This document shows, piece by piece, positions 23,871 through 32,552 of a stretch of DNA of 37,940 nucleotides; position 1 is the stretch's first letter, and every line of letters starts with the position of its first letter. The DNA lies in IMG/VR virus record IMGVR_UViG_3300036766_001059, positions 1-37,940 of that record. One strand, 5' to 3'. The position numbers and the translations under genes are program-made. This stretch comes from a virus. The notes under the pieces are model-generated. The model was not told the DNA's origin. It was given only the letters and a program-made list of their open reading frames with translations, and made no database searches.

Positions 23871-24094
23871 GCCCAGCCCCACTCACGAGCCACCGCCCGG
23901 GCGGCGCGCCTGGCCGCCAGTTCGTCGCGCACTCGTTGGCGGCGGCGGCCGTTGGCCTCGACGACCTCACGCCGGCGACGCCAGGCATGGTGCCGGTCGG
24001 TCGCGTTGTGGCGCTCCACGGCGTCCGCGACGGCCCACGAGGCGCCCGCGACGATCAGGCCGCCACAGACGCAGGTGGCCTGCAGTTCGCTCAT
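23867..24094 (-). CDS. Small protein with zinc-finger-like start
   Basis: 75 residues from ATG 24094 (ATGA). CVCGG at residues 8-12 followed by ERHNATDRH gives a possible C2H2-type metal site. The C-terminal half is Arg-rich helix (AWRRRREVVEANGRRRQRVRDELAARRAARAV), likely nucleic-acid binding. Unrecognised family. Confidence 0.55.
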   Translation of the reverse strand: MSELQATCVCGGLIVAGASWAVADAVERHNATDRHHAWRRRREVVEANGRRRQRVRDELAARRAARAVAREWGWA

Positions 24095-24714
24095 CGGGGC
24101 ACCTCAGTGGACCCAGCCGCGGCCGCCCGGCGCCGGTCCCGAATGGTCGTGAGGCGCTGCGAGATCGCCCATCCGCTGCTGTAGCCGAGCGCCTTCGCAG
24201 CGGCTTCCATCGAGACGTGCGCCGCGACCGCCGCCTCGATCTCGTCGTCGGTATGCCGCGGCGGCCTGCCCCCGCGACGCTTCCCCGGACCCCCCCCAGC
24301 CGCGGCGGGAGCTTTCGCGGCCGCCTTGGAAGCTCGGGCGGCTACCAGGCCCGCGGCACCTCGGGCCCGGCTGGCGGCCATCCGGGCAACGTCGGGCGTC
24401 GGTACGGCCGGTGTCAGCCCAGGGGCAGGCTCCGGCGCGACGGCGCCGGCGAGGAAGTGATCGCACTCGACCTCGAACGCGAGGCGGATCCGGACCGCCT
24501 CGTGGGGCGACGCCATCGAGCGGACCGCCAGCTTGTCCGCGTCCAGGAGCGGCCGGATCGCGCAGACAGCCGCATGGGCGCAGCCCGGGCAGGGCAAGAC
24601 TGGGCGGAGCAGCGTGAGCCGCTCCACGGGCCCAGCGCCGCCCGTGGGCCCGCCGCGGCCGTTGCCGACCACGACCTCGGAGCCGCCCTGTTCGATGTGC
24701 GCGGGGATGGTCAT
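24091..24714 (-). CDS. DNA-binding-like protein with Cys cluster and C-terminal HTH
   Basis: 207 residues from ATG 24714 (ATGA with the HerA gene). CPGCAHAAVC at about 41-50 plus a later Cys near 83 may hold a metal. The middle is an Ala/Pro-rich linker (about 90-150). The C-terminal RHTDDEIEAAVAAHVSMEAAAKALGYSSGWAISQRLTTIRDRRR reads as a helix-turn-helix. The gene follows HerA directly, suggesting a role in DNA processing or its control. No known family. Confidence 0.55.
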   Translation of the reverse strand: MTIPAHIEQGGSEVVVGNGRGGPTGGAGPVERLTLLRPVLPCPGCAHAAVCAIRPLLDADKLAVRSMASPHEAVRIRLAFEVECDHFLAGAVAPEPAPGLTPAVPTPDVARMAASRARGAAGLVAARASKAAAKAPAAAGGGPGKRRGGRPPRHTDDEIEAAVAAHVSMEAAAKALGYSSGWAISQRLTTIRDRRRAAAAGSTEVPR

Positions 24715-26480
24715 CGCCGACCACCGAGGAAGAGCGCCGCGCCGGCGCGGAGGATCCCGCCCTGCTCGTCGAGGAGACCGTTGCGTCGGAGGGCCGAAAG
24801 GTAGTCGCTGAACGTGCCCGACGTCGTCACGATCTCCGACCGCTCGCCGAGCTCCGTCCTCGTCAGGCCGCCGGGGTAGACGTCATGAAGGGCTCCGAGC
24901 ATGCGTCTCGCGCCCGCCTTGAGCTTCCGGCCCCACATCTCGAGGAGCACGTCCGACGTCGGCGCGCCGCTCCCCAGCTCGCCGGCGACCATGGCCTGGC
25001 CGGCGTCCGAGAGGGCCAGTGTGCGCCCGTCCTCGACGACCAGCCCGGCGATCCGGATTGAGGACAGGTAGTCGCTGAACGTGCCCGAGGCCGGGCTGAG
25101 GTCGGACAGGGTCGCGACCTGGTGACGTGTGAGCGGCGTGGGATGGAGCTGGGCGAGCGCCGACAGCATCCGACGCGCGCCGGCCTTGAGGCGTGGGGCG
25201 CCGCCGACGTCGGAGTCCGTCGAAGCGGCACGCTCCGGGCTGCGGCTTTGCTGCGGCGCCCCGGTCCGCCCCTGAGAACCGGGCGTGACCCGGGGCTGCA
25301 GGGGTACGACCCCTTGCTCAGGAGTGGGCCTAGGAGCCGAAGCGACTCGCCCGATGGCCGCGGTGATGTCGACGGCCACGCCGACGAGCGACCGTCCGAC
25401 GACCTCGAGTCGAGCCAGGCCTTCGAGGAGAGCGCCGACCTGGCCGTTGAGGACCGGGACCTCGACGATGACCTCGCGGACCTCGGGAATAGAATCGGCA
25501 TGATCTGCGCGGGCTTTGACAAGGTCCCGCTCGAGCGCGCCGATCCGCCGGCGGAGCTCGGCGGGATCGTTGGCCCTCTGCTGCTCGATCGTCGCGGCGA
25601 TCCGGGTCCCGAGCGCCTCGAGGTCGACCTGGGCAAAGGCCCGCGGCGCGATGGCCACCTCGCCCGCCTCGGGGGTCCTGCTCGAGTCGAAGGTGGTGCG
25701 AGCCCGAATCCGGACGCGCTGCAGGATCCGCAGGAACGACGGGCTCCAGATCCAGGCCTCGCCCTGCTCAAGCGATGCCAGCGATCCGAGGACCTCGTCG
25801 CGCTCCTCGCGCGTCCCGTTGCCGGCGATCCAGTCGTCGATGGCCGCGCGGTCCTGGGGCCCGGTCGTCTGCATGACGACGAGGACCTCGGTCTGCGTGA
25901 GCACGTTCTTGTTGAGGACGGCCGCCCGCTGGGTGATGAGTAGGTCGCCGAGGCCCTTAATCCGGCCCCGACGGACGATCGCCTCGGTCGCGCCGAGCGT
26001 TCGCGTCTGGTCGGGTCCGGGGCGTTGGGGAGCGAAGACATCGGCCTCGTCGACGACCAAGAAGAGCGGGCCTGTCTCGCGCTTCTTCGCCCGGTAGAGC
26101 CGCTCGAGGAAGTCGGCCGCGAACCGGACCTCGGCCGCCTTCGATTCGAAGCTCGACAGGTCGACGACGTACGCGCCCGGGTGCTCGATGACGACGTCGG
26201 CGATGATCTTGCCCGCGGTCGGCTCGAGGGGCACGTCGCCGTGGTCGCCGCCGAAGATGACGACGGGCAGGCCCGGGCGATCGCCGTCGACCGAGCTCCG
26301 TAGACCCCACCAGGCCCCGGTCGGGTCGAGGATGACGACGGGCACCGTGGCCCGTACGACCTCCTCGACGATGACCGACGCCGTGTAGGTCTTCCCCGCC
26401 CCGCGCCGGGCTAGGATGGCGATCGGCTGCGTGACGACGTCGACGGGCAGCTCGAGGCCTGGCGCAATCCGAAGGGCCAT
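24711..26480 (-). CDS. HerA/FtsK-like hexameric ATPase with two winged-helix repeats
   Basis: 589 residues. Walker A is ARRGAGKTYTA (residues 24-34), Walker B PLFLVVDEADVFAPQ (Asp144, Glu145), with downstream GLGDLLITQRAAVLNKNVLTQTE as sensor and VMQTTGPQDRAAIDDWI, the pattern of HerA-type DNA translocases. After a linker, two similar winged-helix modules follow: about 432-497 (KAGARRMLSALAQLHPTPLT) and 520-583 (KAGARRMLGALHDVYPGGLT), each with SGTFSDYLS. In archaea HerA acts with NurA, Mre11 and Rad50 in end resection; the same operon here has Mre11- and Rad50-like genes. It could also be a defence-type HerA, but a recombination role fits the context better. Confidence 0.88.
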   Translation of the reverse strand: MALRIAPGLELPVDVVTQPIAILARRGAGKTYTASVIVEEVVRATVPVVILDPTGAWWGLRSSVDGDRPGLPVVIFGGDHGDVPLEPTAGKIIADVVIEHPGAYVVDLSSFESKAAEVRFAADFLERLYRAKKRETGPLFLVVDEADVFAPQRPGPDQTRTLGATEAIVRRGRIKGLGDLLITQRAAVLNKNVLTQTEVLVVMQTTGPQDRAAIDDWIAGNGTREERDEVLGSLASLEQGEAWIWSPSFLRILQRVRIRARTTFDSSRTPEAGEVAIAPRAFAQVDLEALGTRIAATIEQQRANDPAELRRRIGALERDLVKARADHADSIPEVREVIVEVPVLNGQVGALLEGLARLEVVGRSLVGVAVDITAAIGRVASAPRPTPEQGVVPLQPRVTPGSQGRTGAPQQSRSPERAASTDSDVGGAPRLKAGARRMLSALAQLHPTPLTRHQVATLSDLSPASGTFSDYLSSIRIAGLVVEDGRTLALSDAGQAMVAGELGSGAPTSDVLLEMWGRKLKAGARRMLGALHDVYPGGLTRTELGERSEIVTTSGTFSDYLSALRRNGLLDEQGGILRAGAALFLGGRR

Positions 26481-27379
26481 CAGTTGAGCGGGGCCGGCGG
26501 CTGCTGGTGCCCGTTGCGCCGTGAGCGACGGGGCGGAACCGGGCCCGGCAGGAGGTCGTCATCGGCGCCGTCGGTCGATCGCTCGGCCTCGCGGACATCA
26601 TTCGCGGCCGCGCCGCGGAGCTCGTCGGCGTTGACCTCGCCCGTCGGACGGAGGTCGGCGTCGGCGTTCGGTGCGCCCTCGCCGAAGTCGACGTCGCCGG
26701 CGTCGGCCGGCAACGGCTCGCCGGGCCTCGCGGCGCGGACCCTCGTGCCGGTCTTCGGATCATCGAGCGCGCCGGCGTTGATCTCGTCCACGGCTGCGTC
26801 GAGGGCTGCCTTGGACAGCGCAGCGACGTCGACGGGCCGCAGGGGCGTCGGCTCCGGGCGTTCCTGCTGATGGTGCCAGTCGAGGAAGGCCCGGAAGAAG
26901 GCGGCGTGGTGGTCGCGCCGAGGCCCGAAGCGCTTGACGGTGAGGGCGAACTCCTCGACATCGTGCTCGCGCAGCGAGACCTTGGCCTGGCCGTCCGGGC
27001 CGGGCTCGCCGATCTCGATGTGGCTGAGCTCGTGATGGAGGACGCCGCGCCGCTCCTGCTCGGTGAACTTCTCCCAGAACCACTGCCGGAACTGGATGAC
27101 GAGCTCCGTCTCGCCCAGGAGCCGCCAGAGCGGCGAGGCCTTCGTGACCTTCGCGATCGTGTGCGGCTTCAGCTCTTCCTTGAGCGGGTCGAACGCCTTC
27201 GTCTCGAAGACGGTCCGGATCCGGAGGCCGTCCTCTCGGATGGCCGTCTGGATGGGCTCGAACTCGTCGAACGAGGCCGCGACGTCGTCGGCCAGCTCGC
27301 CGACCTCCGGCGCCACGATGAACGGCGCGACGTAGGTGTCCGGGAAGAGGCCGGACTCCGGGCTGAGGGGGATGGTCAT
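26480..27379 (-). CDS. Putative phage zinc metallopeptidase
   Basis: 299 residues. HHELSHIEIG (His116-Glu117-Leu-Ser-His120) is a gluzincin-type HExxH-like site as found in the phage metallopeptidase family. Upstream TKASPLWRLLGETELVIQF and downstream EHDVEEFALTVKRFGPRRDHHAAFFRAFLDWH are family-like, where Glu or His could be the third ligand. The last 120 residues are acidic and disordered. A strong AGGAGGAG site precedes the ATG. It ends TGATG into the HerA gene, implying linked expression. Substrate unknown. Confidence 0.8.
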   Translation of the reverse strand: MTIPLSPESGLFPDTYVAPFIVAPEVGELADDVAASFDEFEPIQTAIREDGLRIRTVFETKAFDPLKEELKPHTIAKVTKASPLWRLLGETELVIQFRQWFWEKFTEQERRGVLHHELSHIEIGEPGPDGQAKVSLREHDVEEFALTVKRFGPRRDHHAAFFRAFLDWHHQQERPEPTPLRPVDVAALSKAALDAAVDEINAGALDDPKTGTRVRAARPGEPLPADAGDVDFGEGAPNADADLRPTGEVNADELRGAAANDVREAERSTDGADDDLLPGPVPPRRSRRNGHQQPPAPLN

Positions 27380-27400
27380 GCGTGCTCTCCTCCTGGTCGC

Positions 27401-29626
27401 CTACGCGACCTCTGTGACGACCGAACCTCGGTCGCCTTTTCGGACCTCGTACGTGGCATCCCCGAACTCGGCCAGGTCCGCGTGGTGCGAGACCAAGACC
27501 ACCCTCGACAGCTCGCCGCGGTGGGCGATGACCCGGAGCGCCTGGCCGAAGGCGCGGCGGGCGTCGGCGTCCAGGCCGTCCGGCTCGTCGACGATCAGTG
27601 ACTCGATCCGCGAGCCCGCCCGGCGCGCCACGAGGCGGCTGAGGCCGACCGCGAGGGCGAGCGAGACGCTCATCCGTTCGCCGCCGCTGAACAGCGCCAG
27701 CGGCCGCTCACCGACCTCGTCGCGCACGACGAGGTCGAGCGCCTCGACGACGCCCGACCCGTCGCGCTTCGCCCGCTGGGCCCGGAGCTCGAGGGTCATC
27801 CCCGGGCGGAGGTCGGCGAGAAGCTCGTTGGCGTACCGCGCGAGCTCGGGCAACACGCCCTCGATGATCCTGGCTGGGATCCCGGTGACACCGAACGCGG
27901 TCACCAGGCGGCGCAGGCGCGTGAGCTCGACACCCGACGCCTCGAGGGTGCCGGCCAGCGCATCGCGCTCCGTGGCCACGAGCGTGAGTTGCTCGAGCTT
28001 GGCGTCGATGCCGGCGAGGACGCGGTCGGCCACGCGCAGCCGGGCCACATACGCCTCCTGCCGGCCCTTGGCCTCGAGGACACTCTGGGCCCGGGTGGCG
28101 CGTTCCTCGCGGAACGGCGCGGCATCGGCGACTTTCCCCTCGAGCTCGGCGATCCGGGTGGCGATCGCGGAGCCGCGCTCGCTGATCCGGACCTGGTCGA
28201 CGTCGGCCGAGGTGACGTTCGCCTGCTCGCGCTCGAGCGTCGCGCGCGCCGCGTCGAGGGCCTCGCCCCGGGCCGCGACCGCAGTGATCTCGGAGACCCT
28301 GGCATGGGTCGTCGTCAGGGCCGCGGGATCGAAGGGCGCCTCGCGCCGGCGGGATTCGAGCCGAGCGAGGGCGGCTCGGCCGCGGGACAGCGCCGCCGGC
28401 TCCTTCGGCTCGGCACCCTCGAGCGTCCTGAACTCAGCGCGCGCCGCCTCGAGGGCCGGCCGGATCCCGGCCTGGTCCACCAGGTTGTGGTGGCCGCACT
28501 TCTCGCAGATGACGGGCTCGAGCGAACTCGCCGCCGCGGCGAGTTCGTCGACTCGCCGGCGAGCGGCCTCGTACCGCGCGCGATGGTCCGCGGTCGCGAC
28601 CTGGTGCTCCCGGCCGGCCGCCTCGAGCGCCATCTCGGCCTGGCGGATCTCGATACCGAGCATCCGGTCGGCCGCCTCGGCGGCGACGAGACGATCGAGC
28701 TCCGCCTTGGCGCTCGGGAGCGCGGCCACGGCGACGGCCACGATGGGCGCGGCTGCCAGGAGCAGCTCGGCATCGGCGATCCACACGGCGGCCTTGGCCT
28801 TGCGCTCGCTGGCGGCGTGCCAGTCGGCGGCTGCGGCGGCCCGCTCGGCCCGCAGCGATGCGATCTCGCCGGCGACGGCGTCGGCGGCCGCGAGAGCGAC
28901 GTCGAGCTCCCGGATCCGCGCCTCGGCCGCCTCGCGATCGACAGTCGCCCGGGCGCCCTCGTTCTCGGCGTCGGCCTTGACCTCGAGCGCCTGCCCCCGG
29001 TCGTTCTCGATCTCGGCCCGCTCCAGGAGCCGTGTAGAAAGCTGCTCACAATTTGAGCGGTCCGCGCCAATGCGTGCCTCGAGGTCGCGCGCCGTCTCGC
29101 GGGCCCGGGCCTCGGCGCGGGCATAGACGTCCAATCCCAACACTTGGCCGAGGATCCGCTTGCGCTCCGCGGCCGTCGCCTCGGCGAAGGCGTTCGCGTG
29201 GCCCTGGCCGAGCAGGACGGCCGTCGCGAAGGTCGCCGCGTCGAGGCGCAACAGCTCGGCGATCGCCGTCTCGGTATCCCGGATCGTGTCGCCCGTGAGC
29301 GGCCGCCAGTCGTCGCCGTCCGCGACGTGGAGCTCCAGAAACGACTTCCCGCCAGCCTTCGTCGTGCGGCCGCGGACGACCCGGTAGCGGGCGTCGCCGA
29401 AGGTGAACTCGACGAGGACGCTCATGTTCGTAGCGCCGAGCTGGACGAGCTGGTCGGTCCGGCCGCGAGCCTCGTCGAAGAGGGCATAGGAAAGCGCGTC
29501 CGAGGCGAGCGTCGACTTGCCGGCGCCGTTCGGGCCGACGAGCGTCACGAGACGGGCGCCGTTGGGCGCCCAGTCGGTGGCGGTGTGCGAAAGGAACCCC
29601 TCGAGACGGATGCGGTCCAGGCGCAC
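27401..29626 (-). CDS. sbcC: Rad50/SbcC-type SMC ATPase
   Basis: 741 residues from GTG 29626 (TAGTG junction). Walker A GPNGAGKST is at 31-39; long coiled coils surround a zinc hook at Cys374-x2-Cys377 (ICEKCGHH); near the C-terminus are the ABC signature LFSGGERMSVSLALAVGLS and Walker B LIVDEPDGLDADARR. It is shorter than bacterial SbcC (about 1000), as usual for phage forms such as T4 gp46. With SbcD it would open, trim or resect DNA ends during phage replication. Confidence 0.93.
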   Translation of the reverse strand: MRLDRIRLEGFLSHTATDWAPNGARLVTLVGPNGAGKSTLASDALSYALFDEARGRTDQLVQLGATNMSVLVEFTFGDARYRVVRGRTTKAGGKSFLELHVADGDDWRPLTGDTIRDTETAIAELLRLDAATFATAVLLGQGHANAFAEATAAERKRILGQVLGLDVYARAEARARETARDLEARIGADRSNCEQLSTRLLERAEIENDRGQALEVKADAENEGARATVDREAAEARIRELDVALAAADAVAGEIASLRAERAAAAADWHAASERKAKAAVWIADAELLLAAAPIVAVAVAALPSAKAELDRLVAAEAADRMLGIEIRQAEMALEAAGREHQVATADHRARYEAARRRVDELAAAASSLEPVICEKCGHHNLVDQAGIRPALEAARAEFRTLEGAEPKEPAALSRGRAALARLESRRREAPFDPAALTTTHARVSEITAVAARGEALDAARATLEREQANVTSADVDQVRISERGSAIATRIAELEGKVADAAPFREERATRAQSVLEAKGRQEAYVARLRVADRVLAGIDAKLEQLTLVATERDALAGTLEASGVELTRLRRLVTAFGVTGIPARIIEGVLPELARYANELLADLRPGMTLELRAQRAKRDGSGVVEALDLVVRDEVGERPLALFSGGERMSVSLALAVGLSRLVARRAGSRIESLIVDEPDGLDADARRAFGQALRVIAHRGELSRVVLVSHHADLAEFGDATYEVRKGDRGSVVTEVA

Positions 29627-30207
29627 TAGGACCAGACCTTTCCGCTCGCGACGAGTGAGATCGTTGACGATGAGACGCCGTGCAGTCGGGCGAGTTCGAC
29701 CTGGGCAACACCAGCAGCCAGGGCAGCCCGGATCGCGGTGGCCGTCTCAAAGGTCAACTTGGCGTTGCCGCGAGGGCTGCGGTTTCCACGGAGGACCCGG
29801 TCCGGGAACCGCCGGGTCCAGTGGGCGTCGCCTCGGCAGCGACGTTCCGGCGGGAGCGGCCGGCCGCGCACGACAACCTTCCGACCCTTCGCGATCATGT
29901 CTGCGACGTTGTCGGCGGGCGTGCCCAGGAATAGATGGGCGGGGTTGCAGCAAGGCCGGACGTCGCAATGATGGAGGACGCCCATGCCCTCGGGGATGTC
30001 GCCGTTCGTGAGGATCCAGGCAGCTTGGTGAGCGCGCCGCGACCGACCCTGCAGGTACGTGACCCCGTATCCCGATCGGTTGACGGGTCCTGTCCAGAGC
30101 CAGCATGCATCGGGGCCGCCAGATCGATCCACGCGGTCCCAAAACGGGGTCTGGGGTCGGCCGACCGGAACGGCGCCCCCGCAATGGGGGCAAACGATGT
30201 TCCCCAT
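29626..30207 (-). CDS. HNH endonuclease inserted between sbcD and sbcC
   Basis: 193 residues from ATG 30207 (TGATG). A CPHCGG zinc pair opens the protein; WDRVDRSGGPDACWLWTGPV and HHCDVRPCCNPAHLFLGTPADNVADMIAKGR form the HNH_3 core. The C-terminal KLTFETATAIRAALAAGVAQVELARLHGVSSSTISLVASGK is a DNA-binding HTH, as in homing nucleases. It interrupts an otherwise tight sbcD-sbcC pair with perfect stop/start overlaps on both sides, typical of a freestanding homing gene. Confidence 0.9.
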   Translation of the reverse strand: MGNIVCPHCGGAVPVGRPQTPFWDRVDRSGGPDACWLWTGPVNRSGYGVTYLQGRSRRAHQAAWILTNGDIPEGMGVLHHCDVRPCCNPAHLFLGTPADNVADMIAKGRKVVVRGRPLPPERRCRGDAHWTRRFPDRVLRGNRSPRGNAKLTFETATAIRAALAAGVAQVELARLHGVSSSTISLVASGKVWS

Positions 30208-31349
30208 CACGCCGCGACCTCCGCGAGCAGCGCCCGCCCGCGCTCGACGAGGACCTCGCGGTCGACGTCGTCGACGAAGTACTCATCGAGCGCCTCGTGG
30301 GCGGTCAGCGTCTCGGACAGCCCGCCATTCGACTCGGGGGCCTGGACCGGGCGCCGACGGATCTCCGCGACCTCGAAGGGCAGGGTCCCGAGGATCGAGC
30401 GGATCTCCTCGACCTGGTCGGTCGGCGCGTCAACGACGCGGACGACGGATCCGCAGATCGCGGCCGCGAGCTCCTCCTCCGCCCACTCGCCGAGGACGCC
30501 ATCGCCGGTCAACGTCACGAACCGGCGCGCCGGGATCGGGATCCGCTCGACCGTCGCGCGCCCGTCCACGACATCGAGCAGGACGAACGACTGCTCGTCG
30601 AACTCCTCAGCGAAGTCAACGCGGTGGGTCGAGCCCGTGAAGAGCACCGGGCAGGCCGGGTCGTCGACGAGTATCTGCGCCCTATGCACGTGCCCAAAGA
30701 CGACCGCGGCATAGCCGATCGACCCGAGGGCCCGGGCGTCGATGACGAGATCGAGATCGCCGAGGAAGGCCTGCTGGCTCGCGCTCATCCGGCCGCCCGC
30801 GAGCTGCTGGTGGCCGACGAGGATCGCGGCCTTGGCGCCGAGGGCTTCAGCCGCGACGAACTGGCCGCGGGCGATTGTCAGATAGGCCTCGGCGAGCGCG
30901 CGGTAGACGTCGCCCTGGCTCGCCGTCTCCATGCCGGCCTGGCTGCGGAGGTACGACGGTGCGAGGAATGGGATCACACAGACGGCGACGTCGCCGACGA
31001 GCTCCACGCCCGGCGACGTGAAGCCGGACCAGCCATCGACCTGGCCGAGCACGTCGACGATGCTCTGGCCGGCGCGCTCCTGGTCATGGTTTCCGCGGAC
31101 GTGGATCTGGCGATCGGGGCCGGCCTTGAGGGCATCGATAATCCGGGCCACGCGGGGCGGCGCCGGCGTCCGGCGCTCGGTGTAATCGCCTGCGATGACG
31201 AGCGCCTCAGCGCCCAGTTCGCGCGCGGTCGAGGCCACGAAGCGAGCCGCGGTCAGGGCATCCACGAAGCGCGCGTTTAGGCCGGAGCCGGGATCCACCT
31301 TCGAGCCGAAGTCGTCGACGTGCAGGTCGCCGCTGATCGCGATCTTCAC
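30207..31349 (-). CDS. sbcD: Mre11/SbcD-type nuclease
   Basis: 380 residues. All metallophosphoesterase motifs are present: GDLHVDD (7-13), GDYTE (54-58), GNHDQE (86-91), VGHQQ and FGHVHRAQI, so the active site looks complete. The C-terminal capping region is present and ends EVLVERGRALLAEVAA. It pairs with the Rad50-like gene downstream, separated only by an HNH gene. The complex would have exonuclease and hairpin-opening endonuclease activity. Confidence 0.93.
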   Translation of the reverse strand: MKIAISGDLHVDDFGSKVDPGSGLNARFVDALTAARFVASTARELGAEALVIAGDYTERRTPAPPRVARIIDALKAGPDRQIHVRGNHDQERAGQSIVDVLGQVDGWSGFTSPGVELVGDVAVCVIPFLAPSYLRSQAGMETASQGDVYRALAEAYLTIARGQFVAAEALGAKAAILVGHQQLAGGRMSASQQAFLGDLDLVIDARALGSIGYAAVVFGHVHRAQILVDDPACPVLFTGSTHRVDFAEEFDEQSFVLLDVVDGRATVERIPIPARRFVTLTGDGVLGEWAEEELAAAICGSVVRVVDAPTDQVEEIRSILGTLPFEVAEIRRRPVQAPESNGGLSETLTAHEALDEYFVDDVDREVLVERGRALLAEVAA

Positions 31350-32020
31350 GTCGCCAGCTCCCCGGGCAGCCGGCGACCCTTGCGCGAGTTGCAGTCGCGG
31401 CAGAGGTTCTGGATGTTGCCCGTCGTGTTCGACCCGCCCCGGCAGAACGGCACGATGTGGTCAAGGCCCGCGCCGTCGCCGCACATGACGCAGTTCGGCT
31501 CGCGGCGCCAGAGGTCCATGACGTTGTCGGGGCTCAGCCGGCCGTCAGCTCCGCACTCCTCAGCCCGCTTGTTGGCCGAGGCCGCGATGTGGATCGCCCG
31601 CGCGCGTGTCGGGTTCTCTTCCTTCCAGCGGGTGGCCTTCGCGATCGCGCGAGCCGGGTCGGCGAGGTAGGCCGCCCGTTTCTTGGCAGCGATCTCCTCG
31701 CGGTGCTCGGCGAGATAGCCGGGCCGGTACATCGCCATGTACGCGACGAACTCCGCCCGATGCTCCTGCCGGTAGCGAGCCATGTACGCCCGCCGTGCGT
31801 CAGGGTTCTTCGCTCGCGATCGCCGCCCGTATTCGCGCCAGCGGTCAGGATTGGCCGCTCGATCGGCCTGCTGGCGTGCACGGAGTTCAGCCCGATGTGC
31901 GACCTGCCAGTCGGGGTGGTAGCTCGGATTGGCCTCGCGCCATCGGCGGTTGGCTACCCGCTGCGTCGCGCGCTGACGCTCGGCCAGGTCGGGCGGCAGA
32001 TCCGCGAGTCGCCGCGTCAC
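31346..32020 (-). CDS. HNH endonuclease with long basic repeat region
   Basis: 224 residues from GTG 32020 (GTGA). The first 150 are repeats rich in Arg/Ala/Tyr (RWREANPSYHPDWQVAHRAE, YMARYRQEHRAEFVAYMAMYRPGYLAEHREE), a pattern seen as DNA-binding arms in phage HNH enzymes. The nuclease is C-terminal: CVMCGDGAGLDHIVPFCRGGSNTTGNIQNLCRDCNSRKG, a classic C-x2-C / DHIVP / C-x2-CN core (HNH_5-like). It ends ATGA into sbcD. Confidence 0.88.
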   Translation of the reverse strand: MTRRLADLPPDLAERQRATQRVANRRWREANPSYHPDWQVAHRAELRARQQADRAANPDRWREYGRRSRAKNPDARRAYMARYRQEHRAEFVAYMAMYRPGYLAEHREEIAAKKRAAYLADPARAIAKATRWKEENPTRARAIHIAASANKRAEECGADGRLSPDNVMDLWRREPNCVMCGDGAGLDHIVPFCRGGSNTTGNIQNLCRDCNSRKGRRLPGELAT

Positions 32021-32214
32021 TGGATCGCCCGCCGGCGAATCCGCCGCTTGCCGAGCTCCTGGGCGATGAGCGCGATCCACGTCTCCTCCTCGGCATCGAT
32101 CGCGAGGCGCCAGTGGTTGGCCGCCATGACGAGCCGCGCCCCGGCGGCCTCGGCGCCGATCGAGGAGCCTCCCGCGCCGCAGAACAGGTCGGTGACCGTG
32201 ATGTCGAGCGTCAT
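32017..32214 (-). pseudogene. N-terminal remnant of a C5 cytosine DNA methyltransferase
   Basis: 65 residues from ATG 32214. Residues 5-32 (ITVTDLFCGAGGSSIGAEAA, then GARLVMAANHW) hold motif I (DLFCGAGG) and the start of motif II of C5 methyltransferases, which are normally 300-400 residues. The PCQ, ENV and target-recognition parts are missing; the frame instead ends in EEETWIALIAQELGKRRIRRR of unknown origin. Both ends still overlap neighbours (ATGA, GTGA), so a short product is probably made. It cannot methylate DNA alone; it may bind AdoMet or be a deletion relic. Confidence 0.75.
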
Positions 32215-32552
32215 CCCCTGCTCGCCTCCACGGCCTCGCCGGCGCCGACCGGCGCGTCGAAGCCCTCGGCCAGCCAGGCCGGATCCGGGAGACCGAGCCC
32301 AGCCTCGAAGGCCTCGGCCTGGGCGACCCGGTAACACGTGCCCCGGAACTGGCCGCCGGCGCACGTGCAGGTCAGCTGGCCGACCCGCTTGAGGACCGTC
32401 CCATCGGGATCGATCAGCTCGACCTGCACGGGCTGGATCAGATGGAGGTAGGTCTGGTCTCGCGACACGGCGGCGTAAGTCCGCCGACTCGCGCTGAGGA
32501 CGACGAGGGTGTCGGGCTCGAAGTTGATCCCGACGTGGACGATCCGGGTCAT
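32211..32552 (-). CDS. SWIM-like zinc-finger protein
   Basis: 113 residues from ATG 32552 (ATGA). VGQLTCTCAGGQFRGTCYRVAQAEAFEAG resembles a SWIM zinc finger (C-x-C-x8-C-x-H), with Arg in place of the final His. The N-terminal half is beta strand (HVGINFEPDTLVVLSASRRTY). SWIM proteins bind DNA or partners and some assist recombination; Shu-type proteins in eukaryotes act with recombinases. It follows the annealing-protein candidate directly, which suits a cofactor role. Confidence 0.6.
   Translation of the reverse strand: MTRIVHVGINFEPDTLVVLSASRRTYAAVSRDQTYLHLIQPVQVELIDPDGTVLKRVGQLTCTCAGGQFRGTCYRVAQAEAFEAGLGLPDPAWLAEGFDAPVGAGEAVEASRG

Noticed and set aside
23404-23988. Alternative minus-strand frame ending in Gly-Phe repeats
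   Set aside because: The Gly-Phe run is the hexamer repeat read in another frame; the replication-type frame has the family motifs.
27336-29126. Plus-strand frame of 596 residues, Ser/Ala/Arg-rich
   Set aside because: It is antisense to the clear SbcC gene and has low-complexity composition.
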